A stretch of DNA of 64,000 bases, from the NCBI RefSeq assembly GCF_900230185.1, contig NZ_OCSR01000002.1, forward strand, positions 2,604,001 through 2,668,000, read 5' to 3'. Below are positions 34,516 through 43,854 of the stretch, piece after piece (the stretch's first letter is position 1; every line of letters starts with the position of its first letter). Both the position numbers and the translations under genes were made by a program. The DNA is from Burkholderia sp. OK233. Lineage in GTDB: Bacteria > Pseudomonadota > Gammaproteobacteria > Burkholderiales > Burkholderiaceae. The notes under the pieces were generated by a model that did no database searches, was not told the DNA's origin, and saw only the letters and a list, made by a program, of their open reading frames with translations.

Positions 34516-35847
34516 TTGACATCTGCCCTCACCGCCGCCGCTGACCTGCTCGAGTCCGCGGTCTCGAAGGTCAAGCGGCACGTGCTGCCGCTTTTTCTGA
34601 TCATGTTCATCGCGAACTACATCGATCGCGTGAACATCGGTTTCGTCAATTCCCACATGCAGACGGACCTCGGCATCGGCGCTGCGGCCTACGGTCTGGG
34701 GAGCGGGTTGTTCTTTGTCGGCTACGCGCTGTTCGAGGTGCCGTCGAACGTATTGATGCAGAAGTACGGCGCGCGCGCCTGGCTGACCCGCATCATGGGC
34801 ACCTGGGGACTGGTCGCGGCGGCCATGGCGTTTGTCTGGAACGATACGTCTTTCTACGTGCTGCGATTCCTGCTCGGCATCGCTGAAGCCGGCTTCTTCC
34901 CGGGCGTGGTGTTTTACTTCACCCAATGGCTGCCGCAGAAAGAGCGGGGCAAGGCCGTGGCGGTTTTTCTCTCGGGCTCCGCGCTGGCGTCGGTGCTGTC
35001 CGGTCCGATCACAGGCAGTCTGTTGTCGATTCGCGGCCTTGGCCTGCACGGCTGGCAATGGATGTTTCTCATTGAAGGCGGCTTCTCGATCGTGCTGTGC
35101 GGTGTTAGCTGGCTGCTGCTCAAGTCGCGCATTCGCGATGCCTCCTGGCTGACGGCTGAGGAGCAGAGCGTTCTCGAAAGTGCGATCGCCGCGGAACAGG
35201 CCGAGCGCGAGGCGCACGGCGGCGCGCATCTGCCGGCCAGGAAGCTGCTGAAGGATCCGCAGATCCTGCTGTTCTGCTTCCTGTACTTCGCGATTCAATT
35301 GACGATTTACGCGGCCACTTTCTGGCTGCCGACGATCATCCGCAAGATGGGCGGACTCTCGGACTTCGAAGTCGGCATGTTCAATACCATTCCTTGGCTC
35401 ATCGCCATGGTCGCGATGTACTGCTTCGCGGTGTTGTCCGCGAAATGGCGCTTCCAGCAGGCGTGGCTGGCGGTAGCGCTCGTCATCGCTGCGTGCGGGC
35501 TGTTCGCCTCGACGTCGGCTAATCCGGTGCTGTCGTTTGTGGCAATCTGCTTCTCGGCGATCGGTTTCAAGGCCGCGTCTTCGCTCTTCTGGCCGATTCC
35601 GCAGGGTTATCTGGACGCACGCGTTGCCGCTGCCGTCATCGCGCTGATCAATTCGGTCGGCAACCTCGGCGGGTTCTTCGCACCGGCTGCTTTTGGTTAT
35701 TTGCAGCAGCACACCGGCTCGATTACCGGCGGACTGTACGCCTTGGGCGTGGCTTCGCTGATTGCGGCGGCGGCCGGCTTCCTGACCCGCAATCGCCGTG
35801 TGAACCGCGACGCGTTGCCGGAGCCGCTTCATAGCAAAGCGCATTGA
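34516..35847 (+). CDS. gudP: ACS-family MFS permease, probable glucarate/galactarate transporter
   Basis: A 443-residue, 12-helix anion:cation symporter of the MFS. Motifs are PLFLIMFIANYIDRVNIGF in helix 1 (typical of the ACS family with GudP, ExuT and phthalate permeases), FEVPSNVLMQKYGARAWLTR in the 2-3 loop, and GIAEAGFFPGVVFYFTQWLP. The start is taken as TTG 34516 because GGAG lies six bases before it; GTG 34471 is in frame without a site. It lies 52 bases before glucarate dehydratase, which is why glucarate is the likely substrate. Confidence 0.85.
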   Translation: MTSALTAAADLLESAVSKVKRHVLPLFLIMFIANYIDRVNIGFVNSHMQTDLGIGAAAYGLGSGLFFVGYALFEVPSNVLMQKYGARAWLTRIMGTWGLVAAAMAFVWNDTSFYVLRFLLGIAEAGFFPGVVFYFTQWLPQKERGKAVAVFLSGSALASVLSGPITGSLLSIRGLGLHGWQWMFLIEGGFSIVLCGVSWLLLKSRIRDASWLTAEEQSVLESAIAAEQAEREAHGGAHLPARKLLKDPQILLFCFLYFAIQLTIYAATFWLPTIIRKMGGLSDFEVGMFNTIPWLIAMVAMYCFAVLSAKWRFQQAWLAVALVIAACGLFASTSANPVLSFVAICFSAIGFKAASSLFWPIPQGYLDARVAAAVIALINSVGNLGGFFAPAAFGYLQQHTGSITGGLYALGVASLIAAAAGFLTRNRRVNRDALPEPLHSKAH

Positions 35848-35899
35848 ATTGTCGATCGACCGCCGCCAGTCGGCTTACTCACTTACCTGGTCCCCTATC

Positions 35900-37249
35900 A
35901 TGTCCACGAACTCATCCCAATCGAACGCCACGCCGATCGTGACCGAGCTGCGCGTCGTGCCTGTCGCCGGCCGTGACAGCATGCTGATGAATCTGAGCGG
36001 CGCACATGGCCCGTTCTTCACGCGCAATATCGTCATTCTGCGCGACAGCGCCGGCCATACCGGCGTCGGCGAAGCGCCGGGCGGCGAGAGCATCCGCAAG
36101 ACGATCGACGACGCGCGTCCGCTGGTTGTCGGTCAGTCGATCGGCAATCTTCAAGCTATCCTGAACAAAGCGCGTACGCAGTTCGCCGACCGCGACGCCG
36201 GCGGGCGCGGCCTGCAAACTTTCGATCTGCGCACCACCATTCACGCGGTGACCGCACTCGAAGCCGCGCTACTCGATCTGCTCGGGCAGCATCTGGGCGT
36301 CCCTGTCGCGGCACTGCTCGGCGAAGGCCAGCAACGCGACGAAGTGGAAATGCTTGGTTATCTGTTCTACATCGGCGACCGCAAGAAAACCGATCTGCCC
36401 TATGACAGCGGCGCGGAAGGGCGCGACGACTGGGAGCGCGTGCGTACCGAAGAAGCCATGACGCCCGAGGCGGTGGTGCGGCTTGCCGAGGCAGCGCAAG
36501 CACGCTATGGCTTCAATGATTTCAAGCTCAAGGGTGGTGTGCTGCCGGGCGACGCCGAAATCGAAGCGGTGACGGCGCTCGCCGAACGCTTTCCGAATGC
36601 CCGCGTCACGCTCGACCCGAACGGCGCATGGTCGCTCGCGGAAGCGGTGCGCCTGTGCCGCGATCAACATGACGTGCTGGCTTACGCGGAAGATCCATGC
36701 GGTGCGGAAAACGGCTACTCGGGACGCGAGGTAATGGCCGAATTCCGCCGTGCGACCGGTTTGCCGACGGCGACCAACATGATCGCAACTGACTGGCGCC
36801 AGATGGGTCACGCAATCCAGTTGCAGTCCGTGGATATTCCGCTTGCCGATCCGCACTTCTGGACCATGCAGGGTTCGGTGCGCGTGGCGCAGATGTGCAA
36901 CGAGTGGGGGCTGACCTGGGGCTCGCATTCGAACAATCACTTCGACATTTCGCTGGCGATGTTCACGCATGTCGCGGCTGCGGCGCCCGGCAAGATCACG
37001 GCGATCGACACGCACTGGATCTGGCAGGACGGTCAGCGCCTGACGCGGGAGCCGCTGCAGATCGTCGGTGGCAAGGTCAAGGTGCCTCAGACCGCCGGCC
37101 TCGGTGTCGAGCTGGATATGGACGAGATCGAGAAGGCGCATGCGCTGTATCAGCAGCATGGCCTCGGCGCACGCGATGACGGCGTGGCCATGCAGTACCT
37201 GATTCCGAACTGGAAGTTCGATAACAAGCGCCCGTGTCTGGTGCGCTGA
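35900..37249 (+). CDS. gudD: Glucarate dehydratase
   Basis: This 449-residue enolase-superfamily enzyme dehydrates D-glucarate (and often L-idarate) to 5-dehydro-4-deoxy-D-glucarate. The barrel carries FKLKGG (K209, K211, general base pair), LDPNGAW (D239) and YAEDPC (E264) as metal ligands, ATNMIATDW (N293), and GSHSNNHFD (H343, the second base). The N-terminal capping domain has GVGEAPGGE. Length and motifs match the family fully. It is preceded by the permease gene and followed by kdgD, in pathway order. Confidence 0.95.
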   Translation: MSTNSSQSNATPIVTELRVVPVAGRDSMLMNLSGAHGPFFTRNIVILRDSAGHTGVGEAPGGESIRKTIDDARPLVVGQSIGNLQAILNKARTQFADRDAGGRGLQTFDLRTTIHAVTALEAALLDLLGQHLGVPVAALLGEGQQRDEVEMLGYLFYIGDRKKTDLPYDSGAEGRDDWERVRTEEAMTPEAVVRLAEAAQARYGFNDFKLKGGVLPGDAEIEAVTALAERFPNARVTLDPNGAWSLAEAVRLCRDQHDVLAYAEDPCGAENGYSGREVMAEFRRATGLPTATNMIATDWRQMGHAIQLQSVDIPLADPHFWTMQGSVRVAQMCNEWGLTWGSHSNNHFDISLAMFTHVAAAAPGKITAIDTHWIWQDGQRLTREPLQIVGGKVKVPQTAGLGVELDMDEIEKAHALYQQHGLGARDDGVAMQYLIPNWKFDNKRPCLVR

Positions 37250-37263
37250 GTCTCCCTTGATCT

Positions 37264-37293
37264 GAGCGGCGGTCCGTGGGACCGCTCGCTTTT
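37264..37293 (+). terminator. Hairpin with T run between gudD and kdgD
   Basis: GGTCC pairs with GGACC around a GTG loop, extended by GC and wobble pairs with a possible internal bulge, and is followed by CGCTTTT. It sits between two genes of one pathway, so it may act as partial terminator or as mRNA-stabilising hairpin. Confidence 0.5.
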
Positions 37294-37326
37294 ACCCACC
37301 ATTCACGCTGTTACGCTATTCACGCA

Positions 37327-38244
37327 ATGACCTCACCTCAAGAACTCAAAGCGATCGTTTCTGAAGGCCTGCTGTCCTTTCCGGTGACCGACTTCGACGA
37401 ACAAGGCGATTTCCGCGCCGATACCTATGCTGCGCGCCTCGAATGGCTCGCGCCATACGGCGCGACCGCGCTGTTTGCCGCTGGCGGCACGGGCGAATTT
37501 TTCTCGCTGACCAAAAGCGACTACACGAACGTGATTCGCACGGCGACCGAGACGTGCCGCGGCAAGGTGCCGATTCTTGCCGGCGCCGGTGGTCCGACGC
37601 GCGTGGCGATCGATTACGCGCAGGAAGCCGAGCGTCTCGGCGCGAGCGGTGTGCTGCTGATGCCGCACTATCTGACCGAGGCATCGCAGGAAGGGATTGC
37701 CGCGCACGTCGAGCAGGTCTGCAAGGCCGTGAAGAGTATCGGCGTGATCGTCTATAACCGCGCGAATTCGAAGCTGAATGCGGACATGCTCGAACGTCTC
37801 GCGGACAGTTGCCCGAACCTGATCGGCTTCAAGGACGGCGTGGGTGAAATCGAGGCGATGGTGACGATTCGCCGCCGTCTCGGCGACCGTTTCTCGTATC
37901 TCGGCGGCCTGCCGACCGCGGAGGTCTACGCTGCGGCGTATAAGGCGCTGGGCGTGCCGGTGTATTCATCGGCCGTGTTCAACTTCATCCCGAAGACGGC
38001 GATGGATTTCTATCGCGCGATTGCCGCCGATGATCACGCGACCGTCGGCAAGCTGATCGACGAATTCTTCCTGCCGTATCTGGCGATCCGTAACCGCCGT
38101 CAAGGTTACGCGGTCAGTATCGTGAAGGCCGGCGCGAAGCTCGTCGGCCGCAGCGCCGGTCCGGTGAGGGCGCCGCTGACCGATCTGACCGAAGAAGAAA
38201 TGGCGCAACTCGACGCGCTGATCAAGAAGCTCGGCGCGCAGTAA
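37327..38244 (+). CDS. kdgD: 5-dehydro-4-deoxyglucarate dehydratase
   Basis: This 305-residue DHDPS-family Schiff-base lyase converts 5-dehydro-4-deoxyglucarate to 2-oxoglutarate semialdehyde with loss of water and CO2. The Schiff-base lysine is K169 in LIGFKDG, the partner tyrosine Y143 in VIVYNRAN, and the substrate loop GGTGEFFSLT is characteristic of this subfamily. It lies 77 bases after gudD, with a hairpin between. The dehydrogenase that would complete the route to 2-oxoglutarate is not in this cluster. Confidence 0.94.
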   Translation: MTSPQELKAIVSEGLLSFPVTDFDEQGDFRADTYAARLEWLAPYGATALFAAGGTGEFFSLTKSDYTNVIRTATETCRGKVPILAGAGGPTRVAIDYAQEAERLGASGVLLMPHYLTEASQEGIAAHVEQVCKAVKSIGVIVYNRANSKLNADMLERLADSCPNLIGFKDGVGEIEAMVTIRRRLGDRFSYLGGLPTAEVYAAAYKALGVPVYSSAVFNFIPKTAMDFYRAIAADDHATVGKLIDEFFLPYLAIRNRRQGYAVSIVKAGAKLVGRSAGPVRAPLTDLTEEEMAQLDALIKKLGAQ

Positions 38245-38301
38245 GGGGCGCAATAAGTGGCGCAATAAGCGGCGCAGGTAGTGGCGGCGGTTTCGCCGCC
38301 C

Positions 38302-39858
38302 TCAACTCCGGCGAAACACAACGTGCGAGATGCGCTGCACGAGCAATGCGGCCGCCAGTGCCGCCACTGCCGTCAGCCACACACCGATATGAATCGACTG
38401 CACCAGTGCGTCGCGTGCCGTGTCGATCAGCGCCGGCGTATTGAGCCCCGACGGTTTCATATCCGCAATCAGTTTCAGGCGTGACGCTTCGTCGATCAGG
38501 ATGCGCAGATCGACGAAGCGCGGCCGCCATTGCGACGCGGCCGGCTCGCCGAGCACGCTCATCGTGCGCGTGACCACGTCGCGGTAGTGATGCTGCACGA
38601 CGGTTGCCACAATGCTGGTGCCGAGCATCCCACCCACCATCCGCGTGGACTGCAGCAGCGCTGTTGTGATGCCGAAGCGTTCACGTCCGGCAATCTCCTG
38701 GCCGAACACATTCAGATTGTTCAGGATGAAACCCAGGCCGATGCCGACGGCCGCCATCGGCAATTCGATCCATACGTGCGGTGTCTCCGGATTGGCAAAC
38801 GCCAATGCGATCGCTGCAAACAGCAGCAGCGCGAAACCGATCGACAGAATCCGCGTGGGCTTCTTCATGTGAATGACGATGCGCGTATTCAGCAGGCTGC
38901 CGAGCGCGATGCAGGCGGCAATCGGCGTCGCGAGCAGGCCGGCCTGTTGCGGTGACAGTCCGAAACCGCCTTGCAACAGCAGCGGCGCGAAGAAGATCAG
39001 CGAGAACATCACGAAGCCGGACAGGAAGCCGAGTATGAAGAGCGTGACGAGTTGCGCGTCCTTGAACAGGTCGAGCGGAATGATTGGATGCGTGGCGCGT
39101 TTCTCGCACACCAGTAACGCAATGGCGCCCACGATCACGAAAGCCGCCAGCGCCAGGTTGCCGGCCGTCAGACCGTCTTTCGGCACGGCTTCTATAAAGG
39201 CCTGCAGGCCGCCCAACACGGAGGCGACCAGCGCCGCGCCGAGCCAGTCGATCTTGACCTCGCCCTCGTGCGGACGCTGGAAGTTGGGCAGATGCGCCCA
39301 GATGAAATAGAGCGCCGCGGCGCCGACCGGCAGGTTGATCAGGAAGGTGGAGCGCCAGCCCCAATGCTCGCTCATCCAGCCACCCAGCGACGGACCCGCC
39401 GCGGTGCCGATGCCGTATGCGGCCGCCATCACCACCTGCCAGCGCACCCGTGCGCGCGGATCGGGGAAAAGATCCGGGATCGACGCGAACGCCGTGCCCA
39501 CCATCATCCCGCCGCCGATCCCTTGCAGGCCGCGCGCGATAACGAGGAACAGCATGTCGTTCGCCACGCCGCAGAGCACCGACGCCACCGTGAACGTGAT
39601 GACCGCGGCGATCACGAAACGCTTGCGGCCGAAATAGTCGCCGAGACGGCCGAACACCGGAACCGTCACCACCGACGCCAGCAGGTACGCGCTGGCAATC
39701 CATGCGTAGTACTCGAAGCCATGTAGTTCGGCGACAATCGAGGGCAACGCGGTGCTGACGACGGTCTGGTCGAGTGCGACCAGCATGTTGACGAGGCCGA
39801 TGCCGAGCATCGCGAGCAGGGCGTTTCGGAAAGGCAGGGCAGTCGCAGTCGGGTTCAC
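38302..39858 (-). CDS. DHA2-family multidrug MFS exporter
   Basis: A 518-residue, 14-helix drug:H+ antiporter. Helix 1 carries MLVALDQTVVSTALPSIVAE, motif A is GRLGDYFGRKRFV, motif B is ARGLQGIGGGMM, and motif C is GPSLGGWMSEHWGWRSTF. It starts at GTG 39858. A 373-base gap separates it from a divergent binding-protein gene. It is convergent with kdgD and probably unrelated to glucarate. No dedicated regulator is adjacent. Confidence 0.9.
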   Translation of the reverse strand: MNPTATALPFRNALLAMLGIGLVNMLVALDQTVVSTALPSIVAELHGFEYYAWIASAYLLASVVTVPVFGRLGDYFGRKRFVIAAVITFTVASVLCGVANDMLFLVIARGLQGIGGGMMVGTAFASIPDLFPDPRARVRWQVVMAAAYGIGTAAGPSLGGWMSEHWGWRSTFLINLPVGAAALYFIWAHLPNFQRPHEGEVKIDWLGAALVASVLGGLQAFIEAVPKDGLTAGNLALAAFVIVGAIALLVCEKRATHPIIPLDLFKDAQLVTLFILGFLSGFVMFSLIFFAPLLLQGGFGLSPQQAGLLATPIAACIALGSLLNTRIVIHMKKPTRILSIGFALLLFAAIALAFANPETPHVWIELPMAAVGIGLGFILNNLNVFGQEIAGRERFGITTALLQSTRMVGGMLGTSIVATVVQHHYRDVVTRTMSVLGEPAASQWRPRFVDLRILIDEASRLKLIADMKPSGLNTPALIDTARDALVQSIHIGVWLTAVAALAAALLVQRISHVVFRRS

Positions 39859-40231
39859 GGGGCTGGGAAAGAAGGGCTTGTCAGGGTAGGCGCTGCGCGG
39901 CAGGGCGCGGCCAGGGTCTTGACCACTATATTGTGTCCTATAGTTGTCTGACCTCTCGCTCGGCGATTATACGGGTTTTCCCTTACGTGAAACTATTCCC
40001 AACGGTTTTCCCCGGAAAAATGCCGCGCATGGCTGAGATGGCCAGGCGCGCGCAGTTTGATGTGCGAAAGAAAATCTTGCGGGCTCGCAGCACATCGGCG
40101 TGCAGGAGCGGGAAAATTTCCCGGAATATGTGATAAAAGTCACATATTTAGAAAAAGCCTGACTGAACAGGCCGTCGGATTGTGACCACTGATAAGAATT
40201 TGACTGAGCGTCGTTCCGCTACGGAGGCGTT
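39859..40231. promoter_or_regulatory. Divergent promoter region, exporter and binding-protein genes
   Basis: No gene is supported in these 373 bases. It contains the dyad at 39925-39944 on the exporter side and an AT-rich tract around 40120-40165 ahead of the binding-protein gene. Confidence 0.45.
39925..39944. promoter_or_regulatory. Dyad ACTATA-N8-TATAGT, possible operator
   Basis: Two exact 6-bp inverted arms with an 8-base spacer lie 67 bases upstream of the exporter start, a position and shape fitting a repressor site. No cognate regulator is encoded next to it, so the assignment is tentative. Confidence 0.35.
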
Positions 40232-41026
40232 GTGATTCGAAACTGGCTTGCCGGGGTGTCGTTTGCGGTGTGTTTCGTCAGCAATGCGTTCGCAGGCGGA
40301 CCGGATTGTTCCCGGCCGTTTACGCTTGGATTGCACGACCACGGGCTGCTCTATTCGCTCGATACGGATAGCGGCATCGACAAGGACTTCGCCGATGAGT
40401 TGATCCGGCGTAGCGGTTGCCAGATCAAGGTCAGTCTGATGTCACGCGCGCGTATCTGGAAACTGATCGAGTCTGGCGCACTCGACTTCAGTCTTTCTGG
40501 AATCGCGAATGACGAACGCAATCAATATGCTTCGTTTGCGTGGTACTTCAGCAATAAATACTATCTGCTCGTGCGTAAGGATGCCGGCATCCAGAACGTC
40601 GCGGACTTCGAAAACAATAAACGCGCGCAGCTCGGCGTGATCCGCAGTTTCCGCTACAGCACCTCGGCCAATGAATTGGTCGACAGACTGACGTCGGAAA
40701 ACCGGGTAAGCCTGGCGGGCGGGCTCGAACCGCTCTACCAGGCGCTTATTCTTCGACAGATTCAGGGCATGATTATCGAGCCCTTCGATTACCCCGCGCT
40801 GGATGAGAAAAAGATCCGCGACGTGACGACGATCGTTGAGTTTAATGATCCTTCGGTGCCGCACGGTCTGATCATGTCGAAGAAAGCGCTCCCGGCCGCC
40901 GAGCGGGAGAAGTGGCGGGCGCTGGTAGATGAAATGCGTGCTGACGGAACGGTGCGCCGTATCTTCGAAAAGTACTTCAGGCCGGATCTGGCCGATTCCA
41001 TGGTCAACTTCAAGGCGTCACCGTGA
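40232..41026 (+). CDS. Periplasmic solute-binding protein (family 3 type)
   Basis: A 264-residue secreted binding protein of the amino-acid/polar-solute family. The signal peptide is about residues 1-22 (VSFAVCFVSNAFA). The mature protein opens with a CSRPFTLGLHDHGLLY strand, then GIDKDFADELIRRSGCQIKV, MSRARIWKLIESGALDFSLS and LVDEMRADGTVRRIFEKYF. Two cysteines (CSRP and SGCQ) may form a disulfide. It starts at GTG 40232, with GGAGG upstream. No ABC permease or ATPase is nearby. Its stop codon overlaps the start of the next gene, a membrane c-di-GMP enzyme, so a role as its ligand-sensing partner is likelier than transport. Confidence 0.88.
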   Translation: MIRNWLAGVSFAVCFVSNAFAGGPDCSRPFTLGLHDHGLLYSLDTDSGIDKDFADELIRRSGCQIKVSLMSRARIWKLIESGALDFSLSGIANDERNQYASFAWYFSNKYYLLVRKDAGIQNVADFENNKRAQLGVIRSFRYSTSANELVDRLTSENRVSLAGGLEPLYQALILRQIQGMIIEPFDYPALDEKKIRDVTTIVEFNDPSVPHGLIMSKKALPAAEREKWRALVDEMRADGTVRRIFEKYFRPDLADSMVNFKASP

Positions 41027-43821
41027 TCCGGCTGCGCTCCGTCCTGCTGCCGTTGCTGGTGTTATCCGCGTCGCTTGGCGTGACGTGGGTAGTGTGGGAT
41101 CACGAACGTCAGGCGACGCGCAAAGAGTTTCAGACGCAGTTCGATTACACCCTGAGTGACGCGGTAGGTCGCATCGAACAGCGGATGGCGACCTACGAGC
41201 TGATGCTGCGAGGCGTGCAGAGCATGTTTGCTGCGAACGGAGTGTTCGATCGCGACAGGTTCAGGCGCTACGTGAGCGCGCTCAATCTTGACGCGAACTT
41301 TTCCGGGGTCCACGCCGTGGGTGTGGTCGAATGGGTGCCCGCGGCGCGTAAAGCGACCCATATAGCCGACATGCGCGAGGGCGGTGTTCCGGGCTACACG
41401 ATTCATCCCGATGGGCTGCGCGAGGACTACGCCCCGATCGTTCAGCGCGAGCCCTTTGTTGGCCTTGCACGCAGCTCGCCCGGTTTCGACGCCTGGAACG
41501 AGCCGGTGCGGCGGTCGGCGTTGGAGAAAGCTCGCGACTCCGGCCTCGCGGTTCTCTCGGGAAAGGTGCGCCTTTCGGTCGACATGGATGCGGACCCCCG
41601 GGCTGGCTTCATCCTTTATCTGCCGATCTACGCTTCCGGCAAACCGCAGGACAACGTTGCGCAGCGTCGGGCGAACATTGTCGGTTGGGTCTATGCATCG
41701 TTCCGTATGCACGATGTGATGGCCAGTCTCTACGGCGAACAGCCCCCCGGCATTTCGCTAGCCATTTACGATGGTGTGGAGCCATTGGAGGCAGCGCTGC
41801 TGCATCGCACGTCAGATGCAAACAACCGGCATGCGCCCGCGCTCATCTCCGCAAACGAATATCTGGTTGTGGACGGACACGACTGGATGCTGTCGATGAG
41901 CGCCTCCGACGAGTTTCGATCCCGGATGGGACGTAATGCGGAGGTGTTAATTGCAGGGACTGGCACCGGGTTGAGTCTTCTGCTGGCGCTTCTGACCTGG
42001 CTCATGATGACAGGGCAGGGGCGTGCCATGCGCCTCGCCTCGGCGATGACCCGGGAGTTGCGTGAGAACGAAGAGAAGTTTCGCGCCATTGCCGACTGCA
42101 CGGTGAATCTGGAAATCTGGTGGGGACCGGACGGCAAACCTCGCTGGATCAATCCCTCGGTTGAGTACTACACGGGCTATACGGTCGCCGAATGTATGGC
42201 AATGCCCGATTTCGCTCGCACGCTCATTCATCCGGAGGACATCCCGCGCGTTGCGCCGGAATTTAAAAAGGGGCTTCAGGGTTCTCGCGGCGACGATCTC
42301 GAGTTTCGTTGTGTGCGCAAGGATGCATCGCTCCTCTGGCTGTCGGTCTCCTGGGTGCCGATTAGTAATCAGAGGGGCGACTTCATTGGTTTTCGGACCA
42401 GCGGCCGCGATATCACAGAGCGCAAGAAGTCGGAGGAGATAATCCGGGAACTTGCCTTCTATGACACGCTGACGCGCCTGCCCAATCGCGCGCTTCTTCT
42501 GGATCGGCTGAGGCAGTCGATGGCAGCCAGCCGGCAGAACAAGGTCTGCGCCGCCCTCATGTTCATCGATCTTGACCACTTCAAAACGCTGAACGATACG
42601 CTTGGGCACGACAAGGGCGATCTGCTCCTGCGACAGGTCGCGTATCGCCTGTCGAGTAGTGTCAATGAGGGCGATACGGTTGCCCGGGTCGGCGGCGACG
42701 AGTTCGTTGTGGTGCTGGGCAATCTGAGTCTGGACGAGGCTGAGGCGACCATGGAAACCGTGGCGGTGGGAGAAAAAATTCTCGCCGTGCTGGGGTGCGC
42801 CTACGAGCTCAACGGTGTTCAGTTTCGAAGCACCGCCAGCATAGGGGTCACCGTATTCAATGGGGAGCAGACGTCCACCGACGAGCTTTTCAAGCAGGCC
42901 GATCTCGCCATGTATAAATCGAAGGAGCGCGGCCGCAATGCCATGTGCTTCTTCGACCCCGCGATGCAGACGGCGGTGCTGAAGCGAGCCGAGCTGGAGG
43001 TGGGTTTGCGCAACGCCATCGAGGAGAACCGGTTTGTTCTTCACTATCAGGCGCAGGTCGTTGACGGCAATCACATAACCGGTGCGGAAGCGCTGGTGCG
43101 CTGGGAGCATCCCGAGCGTGGCCTGATACCGCCAGGCGAGTTTATCCCGCTCGCTGAGGAGTCCGGGCTGATTCTCGAGATGGGCCGAACGGTATTGGCG
43201 TCCGCATGCACCCAGCTGGCCGTATGGGCGACGCGGCCATCGATGGCGCATCTGTCTGTGGCAGTGAACGTCAGCGCCCGGCAATTTCGCGAGCCGGACT
43301 TCGTAGACACTGTGCTCGAAGTCATCAACCGGACTGGGGCGAGGGCGGACAGGTTGAAGCTCGAGCTGACCGAGAGTGTGCTCGTTGAGAACGTGCAGGA
43401 CATTATCGAAAAGATGACCGCCCTTCGCGCTCGAGGCGTGACCTTCTCGCTGGATGACTTCGGGACTGGCTACTCTTCGCTGTCTTACCTGAAACGATTG
43501 CCGTTGGACCAGTTAAAGATTGACCGGTCATTTGTGCGCGACATTCTGGTCGACTCCAACGACGCTGACATCGCGAGAACGATCGTGGCGCTTGCCCGAA
43601 GTTTTAACCTGGGTGTTATCGCCGAGGGTGTCGAAACTGAAGCGCAAAGAGATTTCCTGGCAGTCGCAGGATGTCACGCCTATCAAGGTTTCCTCTTTTG
43701 CAAGCCGCTTCCGATTCAGGGTTTTGAACAGTTTGTGAGCCTGTTTAGCTCCCGGAGCCGGAGGGAAGTTCGGTCGACGGGGAGTGACGGGAGAAACGTC
43801 GGTTCGGGTACGGTAACCTGA
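41023..43821 (+). CDS. CHASE-PAS-GGDEF-EAL membrane c-di-GMP enzyme
   Basis: A 932-residue bifunctional-type c-di-GMP protein. Order: helix at about 5-25; periplasmic CHASE domain (about 45-270, including VGVVEWVPAARKA and FILYLPIYASG); helix at about 308-328; PAS with PAC segment (about 345-475, ending TSGRDITERKKSEE); GGDEF domain (RVGGDEFVVVLG intact); EAL domain with EALVRWEHP, ELTESVLVENV, LDDFGTGYSSL, LKIDRSFV and AEGVETEAQ, all catalytic motifs intact. Both synthesis and hydrolysis are therefore possible. GTG 41023 overlaps the stop of the binding-protein gene by four bases (GTGA), giving tight translational coupling. Confidence 0.94.
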   Translation: MIRLRSVLLPLLVLSASLGVTWVVWDHERQATRKEFQTQFDYTLSDAVGRIEQRMATYELMLRGVQSMFAANGVFDRDRFRRYVSALNLDANFSGVHAVGVVEWVPAARKATHIADMREGGVPGYTIHPDGLREDYAPIVQREPFVGLARSSPGFDAWNEPVRRSALEKARDSGLAVLSGKVRLSVDMDADPRAGFILYLPIYASGKPQDNVAQRRANIVGWVYASFRMHDVMASLYGEQPPGISLAIYDGVEPLEAALLHRTSDANNRHAPALISANEYLVVDGHDWMLSMSASDEFRSRMGRNAEVLIAGTGTGLSLLLALLTWLMMTGQGRAMRLASAMTRELRENEEKFRAIADCTVNLEIWWGPDGKPRWINPSVEYYTGYTVAECMAMPDFARTLIHPEDIPRVAPEFKKGLQGSRGDDLEFRCVRKDASLLWLSVSWVPISNQRGDFIGFRTSGRDITERKKSEEIIRELAFYDTLTRLPNRALLLDRLRQSMAASRQNKVCAALMFIDLDHFKTLNDTLGHDKGDLLLRQVAYRLSSSVNEGDTVARVGGDEFVVVLGNLSLDEAEATMETVAVGEKILAVLGCAYELNGVQFRSTASIGVTVFNGEQTSTDELFKQADLAMYKSKERGRNAMCFFDPAMQTAVLKRAELEVGLRNAIEENRFVLHYQAQVVDGNHITGAEALVRWEHPERGLIPPGEFIPLAEESGLILEMGRTVLASACTQLAVWATRPSMAHLSVAVNVSARQFREPDFVDTVLEVINRTGARADRLKLELTESVLVENVQDIIEKMTALRARGVTFSLDDFGTGYSSLSYLKRLPLDQLKIDRSFVRDILVDSNDADIARTIVALARSFNLGVIAEGVETEAQRDFLAVAGCHAYQGFLFCKPLPIQGFEQFVSLFSSRSRREVRSTGSDGRNVGSGTVT

Positions 43822-43854
43822 TCAAACGGTATTGAAGACAGACGTGCAAGCCCC

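Noticed and set aside
34306..35844. Minus-strand frame of 512 codons over the glucarate permease
   Set aside because: Antisense shadow; the plus frame is a clear 12-helix permease.
37264..37293. Riboswitch between gudD and kdgD
   Set aside because: The region is under 80 bases and shows only one simple hairpin with a T run; a terminator or stabiliser explains it.
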